Positions 25,188-35,311 of a DNA stretch of 64,000 nt are shown here, piece after piece. The stretch is from UBA7672 sp963718145 (GTDB lineage Bacteria; Pseudomonadota; Alphaproteobacteria; Caulobacterales; Hyphomonadaceae). Positions within the stretch are counted from its first letter, which is position 1. Each line of letters opens with the position of its first letter. The position numbers and the translations under genes were made by a program. The stretch spans positions 1-64,000 of the forward strand of contig CAVQYJ010000021.1 in assembly GCA_963718145.1 (NCBI GenBank), in the 5' to 3' direction. A model generated the notes under the pieces. That model was not told where the DNA came from, searched no databases, and was given only the letters and a program-made list of their open reading frames with translations.

Positions 25188-27020
25188 ATGGAGCGGGTAA
25201 CAGATCGGGCCGGGTCCAACCCCATGCCTTTGAAGACGAAACTCAAGGAAGCGGACTCGTCCGCACCCCTGCCCCCGACGCTCAAGTCGGTGCCTTTCCT
25301 GCGCGATGCGCCGGCCAAGGCGTTGAAGGCTGCGGAAAAGGACACGCGCTATTTCGGCCTGCCCGGCGGCTGGAAGCTGTTCGACATCGGCGAGCCCTCC
25401 GACCAGATCTATTTCGTCCTCTCCGGATCGCTTGGCGCCTTCCGCACTTCGCAGGACGGCAAGCTGGAGCTGGTCGGCCATATCCGCGCCGGAGAACCCG
25501 TCGGCGAAATGTCCCTGATCGCAGGCGAGTCGCACGAACATTCCGTCTACGCCCTCCGCGACACCGAGCTTTTGTCCATGTCGCGCAGCGGCTTCATGGC
25601 GCTGGTCCGCTCCGACCCGCGGATCCTCGAGCGGCTCACCCGCGTGATCATGCTGCGCATGCGGCAGTCGCGGAAGAAATCGATGCGCAGCGCCGAACCC
25701 AAAGTGTTCGGCCTCATCGCCACCTCGCCCACCATCGACCTCAAGCTCCGCGCCCGCGCGCTTGCGGCCTCGCTGCAGGCCATGGGCCTGCGCGTGGCCA
25801 TCGTCGGCGAGGAAGCCGTCGCCATGCCGTCGAGCTATTTCGACGAGCTGGAGCTGCGCAACGACATCGTCATGCTGCTGTCCACCATCGGCGACACGCC
25901 GTGGTTCAAGATGACGCAACGGCACTCCGATCGCATCTGGATGTTCGCCCGCGCCGACGCCCGGCCCTCCTCGCCCCTGCTTCCGGACGATCCCTCGCCT
26001 GCCCGCCAGTTCCGGCTGGTCGACCTCGTGCTGCTGCACCACGGCGCCGAGCGTCCCGGCGCCTCGACGGCGGAATGGCGCGCGGCCGCCGACGCCGCAC
26101 GCGTTTTCCACTGGCAGAGCGTAGAGGAGCCGGATGCGCGGCGGCTGGCGCGCGTGATGAGCGGCAAGTCGGTGGGGCTGGTGCTGAGCGGGGGCGGTGC
26201 GCGCGCGTACGCGCATGTGGGGGTGATCAAGGCGCTGCGCGAGGCCGGGTGCCCGATCGACTTCGTGGGCGGCGCGTCGATGGGCGCGATCATCGGCGCA
26301 GGCGTGGCGTGCGGCTGGAGCGACGATGAGATCGACCGCCGCATCCGCAAGGCGTTCGTCGAAAGCAATCCGCTGTCCGACTACATGCTGCCCGTGGTGT
26401 CCCTGGTGAAGGGCCACAAGGTCGATGCACGCCTGAAGGAGCATTTCGGCGACGTGCTGATCGAAGACCTGGAACTGCCCTTCTTCTCCGTGTCCACCAA
26501 CCTCACGCAGGGCACGTTCCGCGTGCACACGCAGGGCCTGCTGCGCGATGCACTGCGAGCGACCATATCACTCCCCGGCATTCTTCCGCCCGTGGTGTTC
26601 GAGAAGCAGGTGCTGGTCGACGGCGCCGTGCTCAACAATTTCCCGGTCGACGTGATGCGCGACATTCACCGCGGCCGCATCATCGGCGTCGACGTGGCGC
26701 AGGCGCCGGAGGGTCTCTCTGCCGAGGAATTCACCAACCCACCCGGCTTCTTCGGCTGGACCGCGGCCAACGGCTTTCGAGCTGCGCCTCCGATCGCCAA
26801 CCTGCTGATGCGAGCCGCAACCGTCAGCATCAATCCCAACGCCCACCGCGGTCTCACCGACATCCTGATCGCGCCCGAGCTGACCGGCATCGAGCTGCGC
26901 GACTGGCGCGACTACGACGCCGCTGTCGAAGCCGGCTACAACGACATGAAGCGTGCCCTGGCCGAGCTGAAAGGCCCGCTCGCCGCCATCATCCGCGGCA
27001 ACGCCGCGGTGGTGGATTAG
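25188..27020 (+). CDS. Patatin-like phospholipase with cyclic-nucleotide-binding domain
   Basis: A 610-residue NTE-type protein. The N-terminal third is a cNMP-binding fold (FDIGEPSDQIYFVLSGSLG, GEPVGEMSLIAGESHEHSV, residues about 65-125). The patatin domain starts near residue 325 with GLVLSGGGARAYAHVG (oxyanion loop). The nucleophile elbow is GGASMGA (Ser near 363), and the catalytic Asp is in VDGAVLNNFP (about 477). These are lysophospholipases/esterases of the inner membrane face. The start ATG at 25188 overlaps its SD-like AAGG, so the ATG at 25224 is an alternative. Its stop overlaps that of convergent holC. Confidence 0.9.
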   Translation: MERVTDRAGSNPMPLKTKLKEADSSAPLPPTLKSVPFLRDAPAKALKAAEKDTRYFGLPGGWKLFDIGEPSDQIYFVLSGSLGAFRTSQDGKLELVGHIRAGEPVGEMSLIAGESHEHSVYALRDTELLSMSRSGFMALVRSDPRILERLTRVIMLRMRQSRKKSMRSAEPKVFGLIATSPTIDLKLRARALAASLQAMGLRVAIVGEEAVAMPSSYFDELELRNDIVMLLSTIGDTPWFKMTQRHSDRIWMFARADARPSSPLLPDDPSPARQFRLVDLVLLHHGAERPGASTAEWRAAADAARVFHWQSVEEPDARRLARVMSGKSVGLVLSGGGARAYAHVGVIKALREAGCPIDFVGGASMGAIIGAGVACGWSDDEIDRRIRKAFVESNPLSDYMLPVVSLVKGHKVDARLKEHFGDVLIEDLELPFFSVSTNLTQGTFRVHTQGLLRDALRATISLPGILPPVVFEKQVLVDGAVLNNFPVDVMRDIHRGRIIGVDVAQAPEGLSAEEFTNPPGFFGWTAANGFRAAPPIANLLMRAATVSINPNAHRGLTDILIAPELTGIELRDWRDYDAAVEAGYNDMKRALAELKGPLAAIIRGNAAVVD

Positions 27021-27502
27021 GCGCTGCCTGGATCACCCGCCGGCGCCTCAGCCTTCGTGAATTCCTTCCAGCCGCCGCCGCGTTCCTGCTGGAAATAGCG
27101 GGCGACCGCGCCGCCGTCGGATGCCGTCTTGAACTGCTGGCGCGCCTTGGCGCGCGCCGTCTCATCACCGCCGTCGAACACGACCATGCAGCGCTCGAAA
27201 CTCACAGCGTCCGCATCCGACCCGTCCAGCAGAAGCGCTACCTTCGCTCCGTTCACCGGCGCGGCTTCGGTCGATAGCAGGACGGGCTGCCTTGCGACGT
27301 CCTTCGTGGCGCGGCCATGCGGCAGGAAACTGTCCTCCCGGAACGTCCAAAGCGCGCGATCGAGACGCTCCAGCGTCTCCTCGCGGCCGACCACCAGCAC
27401 GCGCCATTTGCGATCGAGGCATTTCTCGATCAGCGGAGCGATCGCCGCGTCGAGCGAGGTGTGCTCGATGTGGTAGAACCACCACTCCGCCGGCGCTGCC
27501 AT
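27017..27502 (-). CDS. holC: DNA polymerase III chi subunit HolC
   Basis: A 161-residue HolC-type protein: WWFYHIEHTSLDAAIAPLIEKCLDRKWRVLVV at the start (split across about residues 7-40), ERLDRALWTF, FLPHGRA, QPVLLS, and CMVVFDGGDETARAKARQQF. Chi links the clamp loader to single-strand binding protein at the fork. The ATG directly follows the pepA stop (TAGATG), so translation is coupled. The pepA-holC pair is also found in enterobacteria. The C-terminus has a short variable tail. Confidence 0.93.
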   Translation of the reverse strand: MAAPAEWWFYHIEHTSLDAAIAPLIEKCLDRKWRVLVVGREETLERLDRALWTFREDSFLPHGRATKDVARQPVLLSTEAAPVNGAKVALLLDGSDADAVSFERCMVVFDGGDETARAKARQQFKTASDGGAVARYFQQERGGGWKEFTKAEAPAGDPGSA

Positions 27503-28978
27503 CTAGTCCTCGTAGCTGTCGGCGACCAGCCGGTCGAGGATGCGTACGCCCCAACCCGTCGCCCAGGTCGGCTCCAGCGGGTTGTCGTGGCCCGGCCGCC
27601 ACGCGGTTCCCGCAATATCAAGGTGCGCCCAGGCGCGTCCGTCATCGACGAAACGCTGCAGGAACTGCGCGGCCGTGATCGAACCGGCATTGCCCGCCTG
27701 TCCGATGTTCTTCATGTCGGCGACGTCGCTGTCGATCTGCTTGTCGTAGCCGGGCCCGAGCGGCAGTCGCCAGATCGGCTCGCCTTCAGCCTTGCCGGCG
27801 GCAGTCAGTTTGGCGACCAGCTCGTCATTGTTCGAGAACACGCCCGCATGCTCGTTGCCGAGCGAGATGATAATCGCGCCCGTCAGCGTCGCGAGGTCGA
27901 CCATCGCCTTCGGGTTGAACTTCTTCTGCGCGTACCAGAGCACGTCGGCCAGCACGAGGCGGCCCTCGGCGTCGGTGTTCTGGATCTCGATCGTCTTGCC
28001 CGCAGCCGCACGCACGATGTCGCCCGGCCGCTGCGCATTTCCATCCGGCATGTTCTCGACCAGGCCGACGAGCCCCACCACGTTCGCCTTCGCCTTGCGC
28101 CTGGCCAGCGCCAGCATCGCGCCGACGACGGCGGCCGAGCCGCCCATGTCGCCCTTCATGTCCTGCATGCCGGGCCCTGGCTTCAGCGAGATGCCGCCCG
28201 TGTCGAACGTCACGCCCTTGCCGATCAGCGCGAGCGGCGCCGACTTGGCGTTCTTCGAGCCCATCCACTTCATCACGACCAGCCGCGATCCGCGCACCGA
28301 TCCCTGCCCGACGCCCAGCAGCGAACCCATGCCCAGCTTGGTCATCGCCGCCACGTCCAGCACCTCGATCTCGAGGCCCTGGCCGGCAAGTTCCTGGATG
28401 CGCTCGGCATAGCTTTCCGGGTGCAGCACGTTCGGCGGTTCGCTGACGAGATTGCGGGCCAGTTCCACGCCCTCGGCCCGCGCCGCCAGCGGCGCATAGT
28501 CCGACCGCGCGCCAGCTGCGGAATCCGACACGATCGACACGGTCGTCAGCGTCGGCTTCTTGTCGGCCTTCAGGGTCAGCCGGTACTGGTCGAAACGATA
28601 GGCCGCGAGCCTCGCGCCGAAACCCAGGTGGGCTGCGACGCTGCGGTCGGGGGCTCCCACGATCGACAGCGACTTCGCGCCAGACACCAGCAGCCGCTTC
28701 ACCAGGCCGCCCGCCGCCCGTTGCCAGCCATTGTCGCTCAGGCCGGCCTTCTTGCCGACGCCGACCAGCAGCACACGCGCCGCATCGCTCCACTCCGGCG
28801 CGAGGATCTCGACGATCTGCCCGGCTCCGCCCTTGAACGTCCCGGCCTCGATGGCGCGCTTGAAGGCCGCTTCGCCTGCTTTCTCCAGCCCGCCCGCGAA
28901 CTCCACACCCTTCTCGCCTTCATACGCGAAATAGGCGGCCGCATCGCCTGTGGGTTCGGCTGTGAACTTGATCTGCAT
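27503..28978 (-). CDS. pepA: Leucyl aminopeptidase (M17)
   Basis: A 491-residue M17 metallopeptidase. The catalytic C-terminal half has GKGVTFDTGGISLKPG (about residues 255-270), KGDMGGSAAVVGAM, and the signature NTDAEGRLVLADVL (metal-binding Asp/Glu and catalytic Arg). The N-terminal domain is of the usual size. It cleaves N-terminal residues from peptides, and in gammaproteobacteria also binds DNA. It is divergent from lptF with about 136 bases between them, as in E. coli, and is followed directly by holC. Confidence 0.96.
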   Translation of the reverse strand: MQIKFTAEPTGDAAAYFAYEGEKGVEFAGGLEKAGEAAFKRAIEAGTFKGGAGQIVEILAPEWSDAARVLLVGVGKKAGLSDNGWQRAAGGLVKRLLVSGAKSLSIVGAPDRSVAAHLGFGARLAAYRFDQYRLTLKADKKPTLTTVSIVSDSAAGARSDYAPLAARAEGVELARNLVSEPPNVLHPESYAERIQELAGQGLEIEVLDVAAMTKLGMGSLLGVGQGSVRGSRLVVMKWMGSKNAKSAPLALIGKGVTFDTGGISLKPGPGMQDMKGDMGGSAAVVGAMLALARRKAKANVVGLVGLVENMPDGNAQRPGDIVRAAAGKTIEIQNTDAEGRLVLADVLWYAQKKFNPKAMVDLATLTGAIIISLGNEHAGVFSNNDELVAKLTAAGKAEGEPIWRLPLGPGYDKQIDSDVADMKNIGQAGNAGSITAAQFLQRFVDDGRAWAHLDIAGTAWRPGHDNPLEPTWATGWGVRILDRLVADSYED

Positions 28979-29114
28979 GGGGGAATTAAAGTCCTGAGAA
29001 TTGGCTACATATGGTCATCGACGAACGCCGCGGACGCCGCTAGCACTGCCCCAGGACCCCGATAACAGCCGGGTCCTGCCGCGGGCGTGATTCACGCCGT
29101 CTCCGGGTTCACGC

Positions 29115-30248
29115 ATGTCAGGATTTCAACGCTATCTGTTCCGGAACGTGTTGAGAACCCTCATCGCGATCGTGGCCGGTCTTGCGCTGATCGCCCTGCT
29201 TTCGCAAGGCCTGCAGTTGCTGAAAGGGATCGTCGACAACCGGCAGTCGATGCTCGTCTACCTGTGGGTAACCGTGCTGGCGGCGCCGCAGATCATCTCC
29301 GTGCTGATGCCGATCGCCATCTTCATCGCCACGGCCGGCGCGCTCAACGTGGCCCATCGCGAGAACGAGATCGTGGTGGCGCAGGCATCGGGCATGTCAA
29401 ACTGGCAGGTGGCCTCGCCGGTGATGCGGCTCGCGGTCCTAGCCTCAATCCTCCACCTCGGCCTCAATCTCTGGATCCAGCCCGCCGCCTCGCGCGAGCT
29501 GCGCGAGACGATGACCAACGCCTCGACCGACATCGCCGCCTCCCTCGTGCGGGAAGGCATGTTCATGACGCACGAGGCCGGCCTCACCACCTTCGCCAGC
29601 GGCGTCACCGGCTCACAGATGAGCGGCCTGCTGGTCAGCGACACCCGCAATCCGAACGAGCCGGTCACGTTCTTCTCCAAGACCGCCTTCCTTACCGAGA
29701 TGGAAGGCGCGCCCGTGCTGGTGCTCAAGGACGGCCAGCGCCAGACGCTGCGCGAGAACGGCGCGATGGAGACCGTCTATTTCGACCAGTCGCCGCTCGA
29801 CCTCTCGCCTTTCCTGTCAAACCAGAAGGCGCTGATCCTGGAGGAGTCCGACCGTTTCCTGCCGGAACTCTTCTTCCCAGACACGTCGAACTATTACGAC
29901 CACCAGAACGTCAACATGCTGCTGGCCGAGGGGCACCAGCGCATCTCGGCGCCCCTGCTCAACGTGGCCATGGCCTTGCTGGCGATCTACGCGGTGCTGG
30001 GCGGAGACTTCAGCCGGCGCGGCTATTCCATGCGGATCGGTCTCGCCTTCGCCGCGACGCTCATGCTCAGGCTGGCCGCGTTCGGCGCGGTGGCGGCCGG
30101 GCGCGACGATCCCAGCCTCAACTGGCTGCAATACGCTCTGCCGATCGTGGTGACCGGCGCCATCTCGTTCTTCTTCTTCGTCAAGACCGGCAAGGCCAAG
30201 CACACGCGACGATATGTGACGCTCCGCCAGAAACCGCTGGCCGCCTGA
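29115..30248 (+). CDS. lptF: LPS export ABC transporter permease LptF
   Basis: A 377-residue LptF/LptG-family permease: an N-terminal YLFRNVLRTLIAIVAGLALIA helix, two more helices, a large periplasmic beta-jellyroll (about residues 125-290), and three C-terminal helices. It is the first of the pair and is named LptF by order and by the E. coli-like divergence from pepA. LptFG with LptB extracts LPS from the inner membrane. The gap before it is about 136 bases and should contain the operon promoter. lptB, lptA and lptC are not in this window. Confidence 0.93.
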   Translation: MSGFQRYLFRNVLRTLIAIVAGLALIALLSQGLQLLKGIVDNRQSMLVYLWVTVLAAPQIISVLMPIAIFIATAGALNVAHRENEIVVAQASGMSNWQVASPVMRLAVLASILHLGLNLWIQPAASRELRETMTNASTDIAASLVREGMFMTHEAGLTTFASGVTGSQMSGLLVSDTRNPNEPVTFFSKTAFLTEMEGAPVLVLKDGQRQTLRENGAMETVYFDQSPLDLSPFLSNQKALILEESDRFLPELFFPDTSNYYDHQNVNMLLAEGHQRISAPLLNVAMALLAIYAVLGGDFSRRGYSMRIGLAFAATLMLRLAAFGAVAAGRDDPSLNWLQYALPIVVTGAISFFFFVKTGKAKHTRRYVTLRQKPLAA

Positions 30249-30263
30249 CATGGTGACCGCAAC

Positions 30264-31409
30264 ATGGTGATCGCCGGCCGCGTCCAGCGCTACATCTTCC
30301 GGGAATGCCTCGCCGCGTTCGCCATGACCCTCGGCGTCATCACGCTCGCAATCGTGCTGGTCGATGTGGTGGAACAGACGCGCACCATCGGCAGCCGCAC
30401 TCAGATCAGCATCTTGACCGCTTTCCAGCTCACCATGATGAAGGCGCCGTATCTCATTCTCGAAACCCTGCCCTTCGCCACGCTGGTTGGGTCGATCCTC
30501 GCTTTCACCCAGCTCAGCCGCCGCAGCGAGATTCCCGCCATCCGTGCGGCGGGCGTGTCGGCCTGGCGCTTCCTCGGTCCAGCCATGGCGCTGTCGGTCG
30601 TCACCGGCGTGCTGATGGTTACCGTTCTCGACCCGATGTCGACCCGGTTGCGCCAGAGCTTCGAGGACGCGCGCGAACGCCTGATCAACCCGAAGGCCAT
30701 CAAGGCCGAAGGGGAGCAGGAGGTCTGGCTCAGCCAGGGCGATCTCGCCGCCGGCGCGGTCACCACGGGCGACCTAACGCCCGACGCGCAGGCGATCATT
30801 AGCGCTCGCAAGGTCATCGGCCGCGGCGAGGCGCTCGAGGACGTGACGTTCTACTACTTCAAGCCAGGCGCCAAAGGCCTCACGGACCGCGAATTCAACT
30901 ATCGCATCGACGCGCGCCGCGCTGAATTGAAGTCCGGTTTCTGGCAGCTGACCGATGCGGTCGAGAACCGCGGCGGCGGCGAAGTCCGCCGCAAGGAAGC
31001 GATCGCCCTGCCCACCAACCTGCGCGATGACACTCTGGTGCAGCGCTTTGCATCGCCCGATACCATTCCATTCTGGGACCTTCAGAAATTCATCCGCGAC
31101 GGCAAGAGCGCCGGGATGGAGGTCGACGATTACGTCCTCAAATTTCACACCCTGCTGGCGACACCTGTCTTCATGCTGGCGATGTCGCTGATCGGGGCGG
31201 TGGTCTGCCTGCGCCTGGCGCGCTCAGGCGGGCTGTCCCAACTGATCGGGTCAGGCGCGCTGGCGGGCTTTGTCCTCTACTTTGCAACAAGAGTCGCCGC
31301 CGGCATGTCATCCTCGGGCGCGATCCCGCCCGAAGCTGCCGCCTGGTGCCCGCCCCTATTCGCCCTTTTTGCCGTACTGACCCTCCTCGCGCACGCTGAG
31401 GATGGCTGA
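30264..31409 (+). CDS. lptG: LPS export ABC transporter permease LptG
   Basis: A 381-residue permease of the same family, 15 bases after lptF: RVQRYIFRECLAAFAMTLGV at the start, LPFATLVGSILAFTQLSRRSEIPAIRAAGVS as the coupling region (in two parts, about 72-105), a periplasmic domain, and three C-terminal helices ending LFAVLTLLAH. It forms the heterodimer with LptF. The gene order lptF-lptG-lptD links inner-membrane extraction to outer-membrane insertion in one transcription unit. Confidence 0.93.
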   Translation: MVIAGRVQRYIFRECLAAFAMTLGVITLAIVLVDVVEQTRTIGSRTQISILTAFQLTMMKAPYLILETLPFATLVGSILAFTQLSRRSEIPAIRAAGVSAWRFLGPAMALSVVTGVLMVTVLDPMSTRLRQSFEDARERLINPKAIKAEGEQEVWLSQGDLAAGAVTTGDLTPDAQAIISARKVIGRGEALEDVTFYYFKPGAKGLTDREFNYRIDARRAELKSGFWQLTDAVENRGGGEVRRKEAIALPTNLRDDTLVQRFASPDTIPFWDLQKFIRDGKSAGMEVDDYVLKFHTLLATPVFMLAMSLIGAVVCLRLARSGGLSQLIGSGALAGFVLYFATRVAAGMSSSGAIPPEAAAWCPPLFALFAVLTLLAHAEDG

Positions 31410-31620
31410 GCTTTCCGCCAATCCAGGCCTCCAGGACCACGCTTTCGGGCAAGTCATGCCCCAAAGACATGTTGTGGCGCCGCTGCCGCTAGAACCGGGG
31501 CTTTGAGCCTCCGCACGCGTGCCGAGTGGTTCCTTCACTGGACGCTCCTTCCGGCTTTGCGTATCGATCCAGGGGCTGGGAGTCGCTCGCACACTGTCCG
31601 CGGGAGACGCGAGGAGAGTA

Positions 31621-33837
31621 ATGGTTCTGCGGCTTACCTGCCTCGCGTCCGCTGTTGTCGCCCTCGCGGGTGCAGCAAACGCGCAGACGCCAACGGTTCA
31701 GCCGACACCATCCGAGGCGCCCCTGACGCCAGGGCTGGACGACATCCTCCTCCAGGCCGACACGATCACCGACGACTATGTGAACAAGACCACGGTTGCC
31801 GAAGGCAATGTCGAAGTGCGCGCCCGAGGCCGTATCCTGCGCGCCGACAGGTTGATCTTCGACCAGAACAAGCAATCGATCCGCGCCCAGGGCCATGTGC
31901 AGATCGTCGATGAATCCGGCGCGGCGCAGTTCGCCGACGAAATCGAGTCCGACGACGAGTTTCTCAACGGTTTCGCGACCAAGTTCTCGGCGCGCCTTGG
32001 GGCCAACGCCCAGCTCACCGCCTCCGCCGCCGTCCGCACGGACGGCGTACGCAATGCGCTCGAACAAGTTGTCTATTCCGGCTGCCCCGCATGCGAAGGC
32101 GACAATCCGACCTGGCAGCTTCGTTCACGCGTGGCCGAACAGAACACCGAGACGCAGATGATCTCCTACCAGGACGCCGTCCTGGAGATCAAAGGTATCC
32201 CCGTCCTCTATGTCCCATGGTTCGCTCACGCCGACCCGACATCCAAGCGCCGCACCGGCCTCCTGGCGCCCGAGGACATCGGTGTCTCGTCGAAGATCGG
32301 CCCCTTCTTCGAGCAGCCCTATTACATTGCTCTTTCGCCCTATTCGGACATGACCATCAGCACCCTGCTGTCGCAGGAAGTCACGCCGCTCATCAAGGTC
32401 GACTACCGCAAGCGCTTCTTCTCTGGCTTTGTCGATTTCCAGAGCAGCTTCACCTACGAGAACGAGTTCGACAGCGACGGCAACAAGTTCGGCGACGACA
32501 CCTGGCGCAGCCACCTCTATGGGATGGGCAGGTTCGCGATCAACCAGGACTGGCAATGGGGCTTCGGCGTCGAGCGCCAGACCGATGACCTCTACGACCA
32601 GCGCTACGATATCGACGGCGAGGACGACCTGCGCGGCCTGTTCGCCAGCCAGCCACGCCAGCTGCTGAGCCAGATCTACACAACCGGCCAGTCGGAGGAC
32701 TTCTATCTCGAGGCAGGCGCCTATGTGTTCCAGGGCCTGCGATTGGGCGACGATGACGCGCGCTTCCCGAAGGTCGCGCCCGCCCTGTTCGCGGAGAAAG
32801 TGTTCGATCTCGGCGAGGCGGGGCAGATCTCGACCGACTTCAGCGCCGTCGGCCTGTTCCGCGACGCTGTCGAAACGCGGCCGACCGGCGAGATGCTGCT
32901 CGATACGGCCCGCGCCACTGCGAGGGCGGACTGGGGCTCCCAGTATATCGTCGGGCCCGGCCTCGTGGTTGAACCCTTCGCGCAGGGCCGCGGCGACGCC
33001 TACCATTTCGACACAGGCGGCGCGACCGGCAAGCAGGACATCACCCGCTTCCTCGGCGTCGCCGGCGCGCAGGTCAGCTATCCCTTCATGCGCCGCGGCG
33101 CGAACACGACCATCATCGTCGAGCCGATCGCGATGGTCGCCTACGGCACGCCCGACGCCAACAATGACGGCATCCCCAACGAGGACTCGCTGGTCTTCGA
33201 GGCCGACGAGAGCAACCTTTTCAAGCCCAATCCCAACAGCAACTACGACCTCTGGGAAGGCGGCGCCCGGGCCTCGGTCGGACTCTCCGCCACGGCCCAG
33301 ATCGGCAAGGACGTCGAACTCTCCGCCCTGTTCGGCCGGCGCTGGCGCGAGGACGCCGATCCCGCCTTCAACAATCTCAGCAATCTCTCCGGCGAGAAGT
33401 CCGACTATGTCGCCTCGGTGAAGCTGGATCTGGGCCCGTCCTTCTCGCTGGGCTCGCGAATGCGCATGGACGACAGTTTCGAGATCAACCGCATCGACCT
33501 CAACGCCCACGCCGATTTCTGGCGCCTGAAGGGCGACGCCCGCTATTTCAAGGTCGCCGAGAACGCCTCGGGAGTTAAGGACGAAGGCATCATCTGGAAC
33601 GGCTCGTTCAAGCTGACCGACCATTTCTCGGCTATCGCCCAGCAGCAGCGCAACATCGCCCTCGACGAGAACATCCGGGTCTCGCTGGGCCTCGCCTACC
33701 GCGACGACTGCTCGTTTTTCGCCATATCCTATGAACGCTCCGGCGGCCGCGACCGGACCCTGGGCCCGTCCGAATCGATCCGCTTCCAGTTCGTGCTCAC
33801 CGGCCTTGGCGGCGTTTCGGACTCTGACACTGACTGA
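31621..33837 (+). CDS. lptD: LPS assembly outer membrane protein LptD
   Basis: The ATG at 31621 has GAGGAG just upstream and gives 738 residues with a signal peptide ending AANAQ. The N-terminal jellyroll (about 40-170, DDILLQADTITDDY, EGNVEVRARGRIL) continues into the LptD barrel (GIPVLYVPWFAHADP, RTGLLAPE, then aromatic-girdled strands to the C-terminal Phe-containing strand). Cysteines are few: CPAC in YSGCPACEGDNPTW and one in RDDCSFFAISY near the C-terminus, so disulfides differ from the E. coli pattern. The surA chaperone gene follows, consistent with assembly. Confidence 0.95.
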   Translation: MVLRLTCLASAVVALAGAANAQTPTVQPTPSEAPLTPGLDDILLQADTITDDYVNKTTVAEGNVEVRARGRILRADRLIFDQNKQSIRAQGHVQIVDESGAAQFADEIESDDEFLNGFATKFSARLGANAQLTASAAVRTDGVRNALEQVVYSGCPACEGDNPTWQLRSRVAEQNTETQMISYQDAVLEIKGIPVLYVPWFAHADPTSKRRTGLLAPEDIGVSSKIGPFFEQPYYIALSPYSDMTISTLLSQEVTPLIKVDYRKRFFSGFVDFQSSFTYENEFDSDGNKFGDDTWRSHLYGMGRFAINQDWQWGFGVERQTDDLYDQRYDIDGEDDLRGLFASQPRQLLSQIYTTGQSEDFYLEAGAYVFQGLRLGDDDARFPKVAPALFAEKVFDLGEAGQISTDFSAVGLFRDAVETRPTGEMLLDTARATARADWGSQYIVGPGLVVEPFAQGRGDAYHFDTGGATGKQDITRFLGVAGAQVSYPFMRRGANTTIIVEPIAMVAYGTPDANNDGIPNEDSLVFEADESNLFKPNPNSNYDLWEGGARASVGLSATAQIGKDVELSALFGRRWREDADPAFNNLSNLSGEKSDYVASVKLDLGPSFSLGSRMRMDDSFEINRIDLNAHADFWRLKGDARYFKVAENASGVKDEGIIWNGSFKLTDHFSAIAQQQRNIALDENIRVSLGLAYRDDCSFFAISYERSGGRDRTLGPSESIRFQFVLTGLGGVSDSDTD

Positions 33838-34006
33838 TCGTTCCAGCCGGCCCCAAAACCCTCGCCAAACGCGATCGGGGCGGGACGAATTGCCCCGGCT
33901 GCGCACGTCTACTCGCAAACCGCGCCGACCTTCGGTATATCGCGGGAAATGCCATGTTTTTGCCCGATCCTGTCCGCAGGGTCAGGCATTCCTGCCAGGT
34001 GACCGA

Positions 34007-35308
34007 ATGAACCGTCAGTTCCTGACAAATCTTGCAACGGGCCTTGCGTCCGGGCTTGCCGCCGCGGCGTTTTTCGCCGTTTCAGCAACGGGCCAGACGC
34101 CCCCGCAGGCCCCGCGGGCCGGCACTGCGCCGCAGGGCCAGGCGATCGATGGCGTGGTCGCGCTGGTCAATGGCGAGTTGATCTCGCAGTGGGATGTACG
34201 CAATCGCATGCGCATGCTGCTGATGTCCTTCCCCGGCAAGCCGGACCAGCGCATCCTCCAGGAAGTCCAGCGCGAGGCCATCGACACGCTGATCGACGAG
34301 AAAATCCAGATCCAGGAATTCACCGAGCTCGCCAAGGGCCAGAAGATCGAAGACGAGGAAGTCGATGAGGAAATCGGCCGCCTCGCCCAGCAGAACCGCC
34401 TGACAGCCGCGCAGTTTACACAGCAGTTCACCGAAAGCGGCGCCAACATCCAGACACTGCGCGACCAGATCCGGGCCGACATCGCCTGGCGCGCCTTGAT
34501 CGGCGGGCGCTACGGCAAGTCCGTCCGCGTGTCCGAGATGCGCGTCGACGAGACGATGGAACGCATCAAGGAAAGCCTCGACAAGCCGCAATACCGCGTC
34601 GCCGAGATTTTCCTGTTCGCCCCCGACCAGGCCTCGCGCGAGAACGCGCGCACCCGCGCCGATGCGCTGATCGAACAGATCAACAAGGGCGCCAAGTTCG
34701 AGAACGTCGCTCGCCAGTTCTCCGCCGCGCCGTCGGCGGCCCAGGGCGGCGACCTGAGCTGGCTCACCCTCGGCGACCTGCGCCCCGAAGTGGCCGCAGC
34801 AGTCCAGAAGGCCGGCGAGCCGCCGATGATGCTTCCGCCCATCGACAGTGATGGCGGCATCTACCTGATCGCCCTGCTCGGCAAGCGCGATCCGTCGCAG
34901 ATCACCGCCTCGTTCAACCTGAAGCAGGTCGTGGCTACGGGCGACAGCGCAGGCGCCCTGCTCCAGCAGGTCAAGACCAAGGCCAAGACCTGCGCCGAGG
35001 TCGACGCAGCGGTGAAAGACGTCCAGGGCGTCAGCGCCACCGACCTCACGGACATCGCGATGACGCAACTTAAGCCGGAACTGCGCGCGGTGCTGGAGCC
35101 GCTGCAGGCGGGCGGGTCAACCGACATTCTCGAAGTCGGCGACAATGCCGGGAAAATGGCCTTCTACGTCTGCGAGCGCAACGCGGCGGGCAATGAACTT
35201 CCCTCGCGCGAGGAACTCCGCGGCCGCCTGCTCGACGGCGAGATCGCGATGATCCGCGAGCGCTACCTGCGCGACCTGAAGCGCGAGGCCACGATCGAGC
35301 GGCGCTAG
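34007..35308 (+). CDS. surA: Periplasmic chaperone / peptidyl-prolyl isomerase SurA
   Basis: The ATG at 34007 has AGGTGA four bases upstream and gives 433 residues with a signal peptide ending VSATGQ. The N-terminal domain reads IDGVVALVNGELISQWDVRNRM, typical SurA, with LIDEKIQIQEFTELAKG after. One clear parvulin-like domain is centred at RVAEIFLFAPD ... AQGGDLSWLTLGDL (about residues 190-270). A second C-terminal domain is divergent. It escorts outer-membrane proteins, including LptD encoded just upstream, to the BAM complex; bamB is also in this window. Confidence 0.92.
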   Translation: MNRQFLTNLATGLASGLAAAAFFAVSATGQTPPQAPRAGTAPQGQAIDGVVALVNGELISQWDVRNRMRMLLMSFPGKPDQRILQEVQREAIDTLIDEKIQIQEFTELAKGQKIEDEEVDEEIGRLAQQNRLTAAQFTQQFTESGANIQTLRDQIRADIAWRALIGGRYGKSVRVSEMRVDETMERIKESLDKPQYRVAEIFLFAPDQASRENARTRADALIEQINKGAKFENVARQFSAAPSAAQGGDLSWLTLGDLRPEVAAAVQKAGEPPMMLPPIDSDGGIYLIALLGKRDPSQITASFNLKQVVATGDSAGALLQQVKTKAKTCAEVDAAVKDVQGVSATDLTDIAMTQLKPELRAVLEPLQAGGSTDILEVGDNAGKMAFYVCERNAAGNELPSREELRGRLLDGEIAMIRERYLRDLKREATIERR

Positions 35309-35311
35309 GCG

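Noticed and set aside
32125..33918. 597-codon minus-strand frame
   Set aside because: Antisense shadow of lptD; no SD and no family features.
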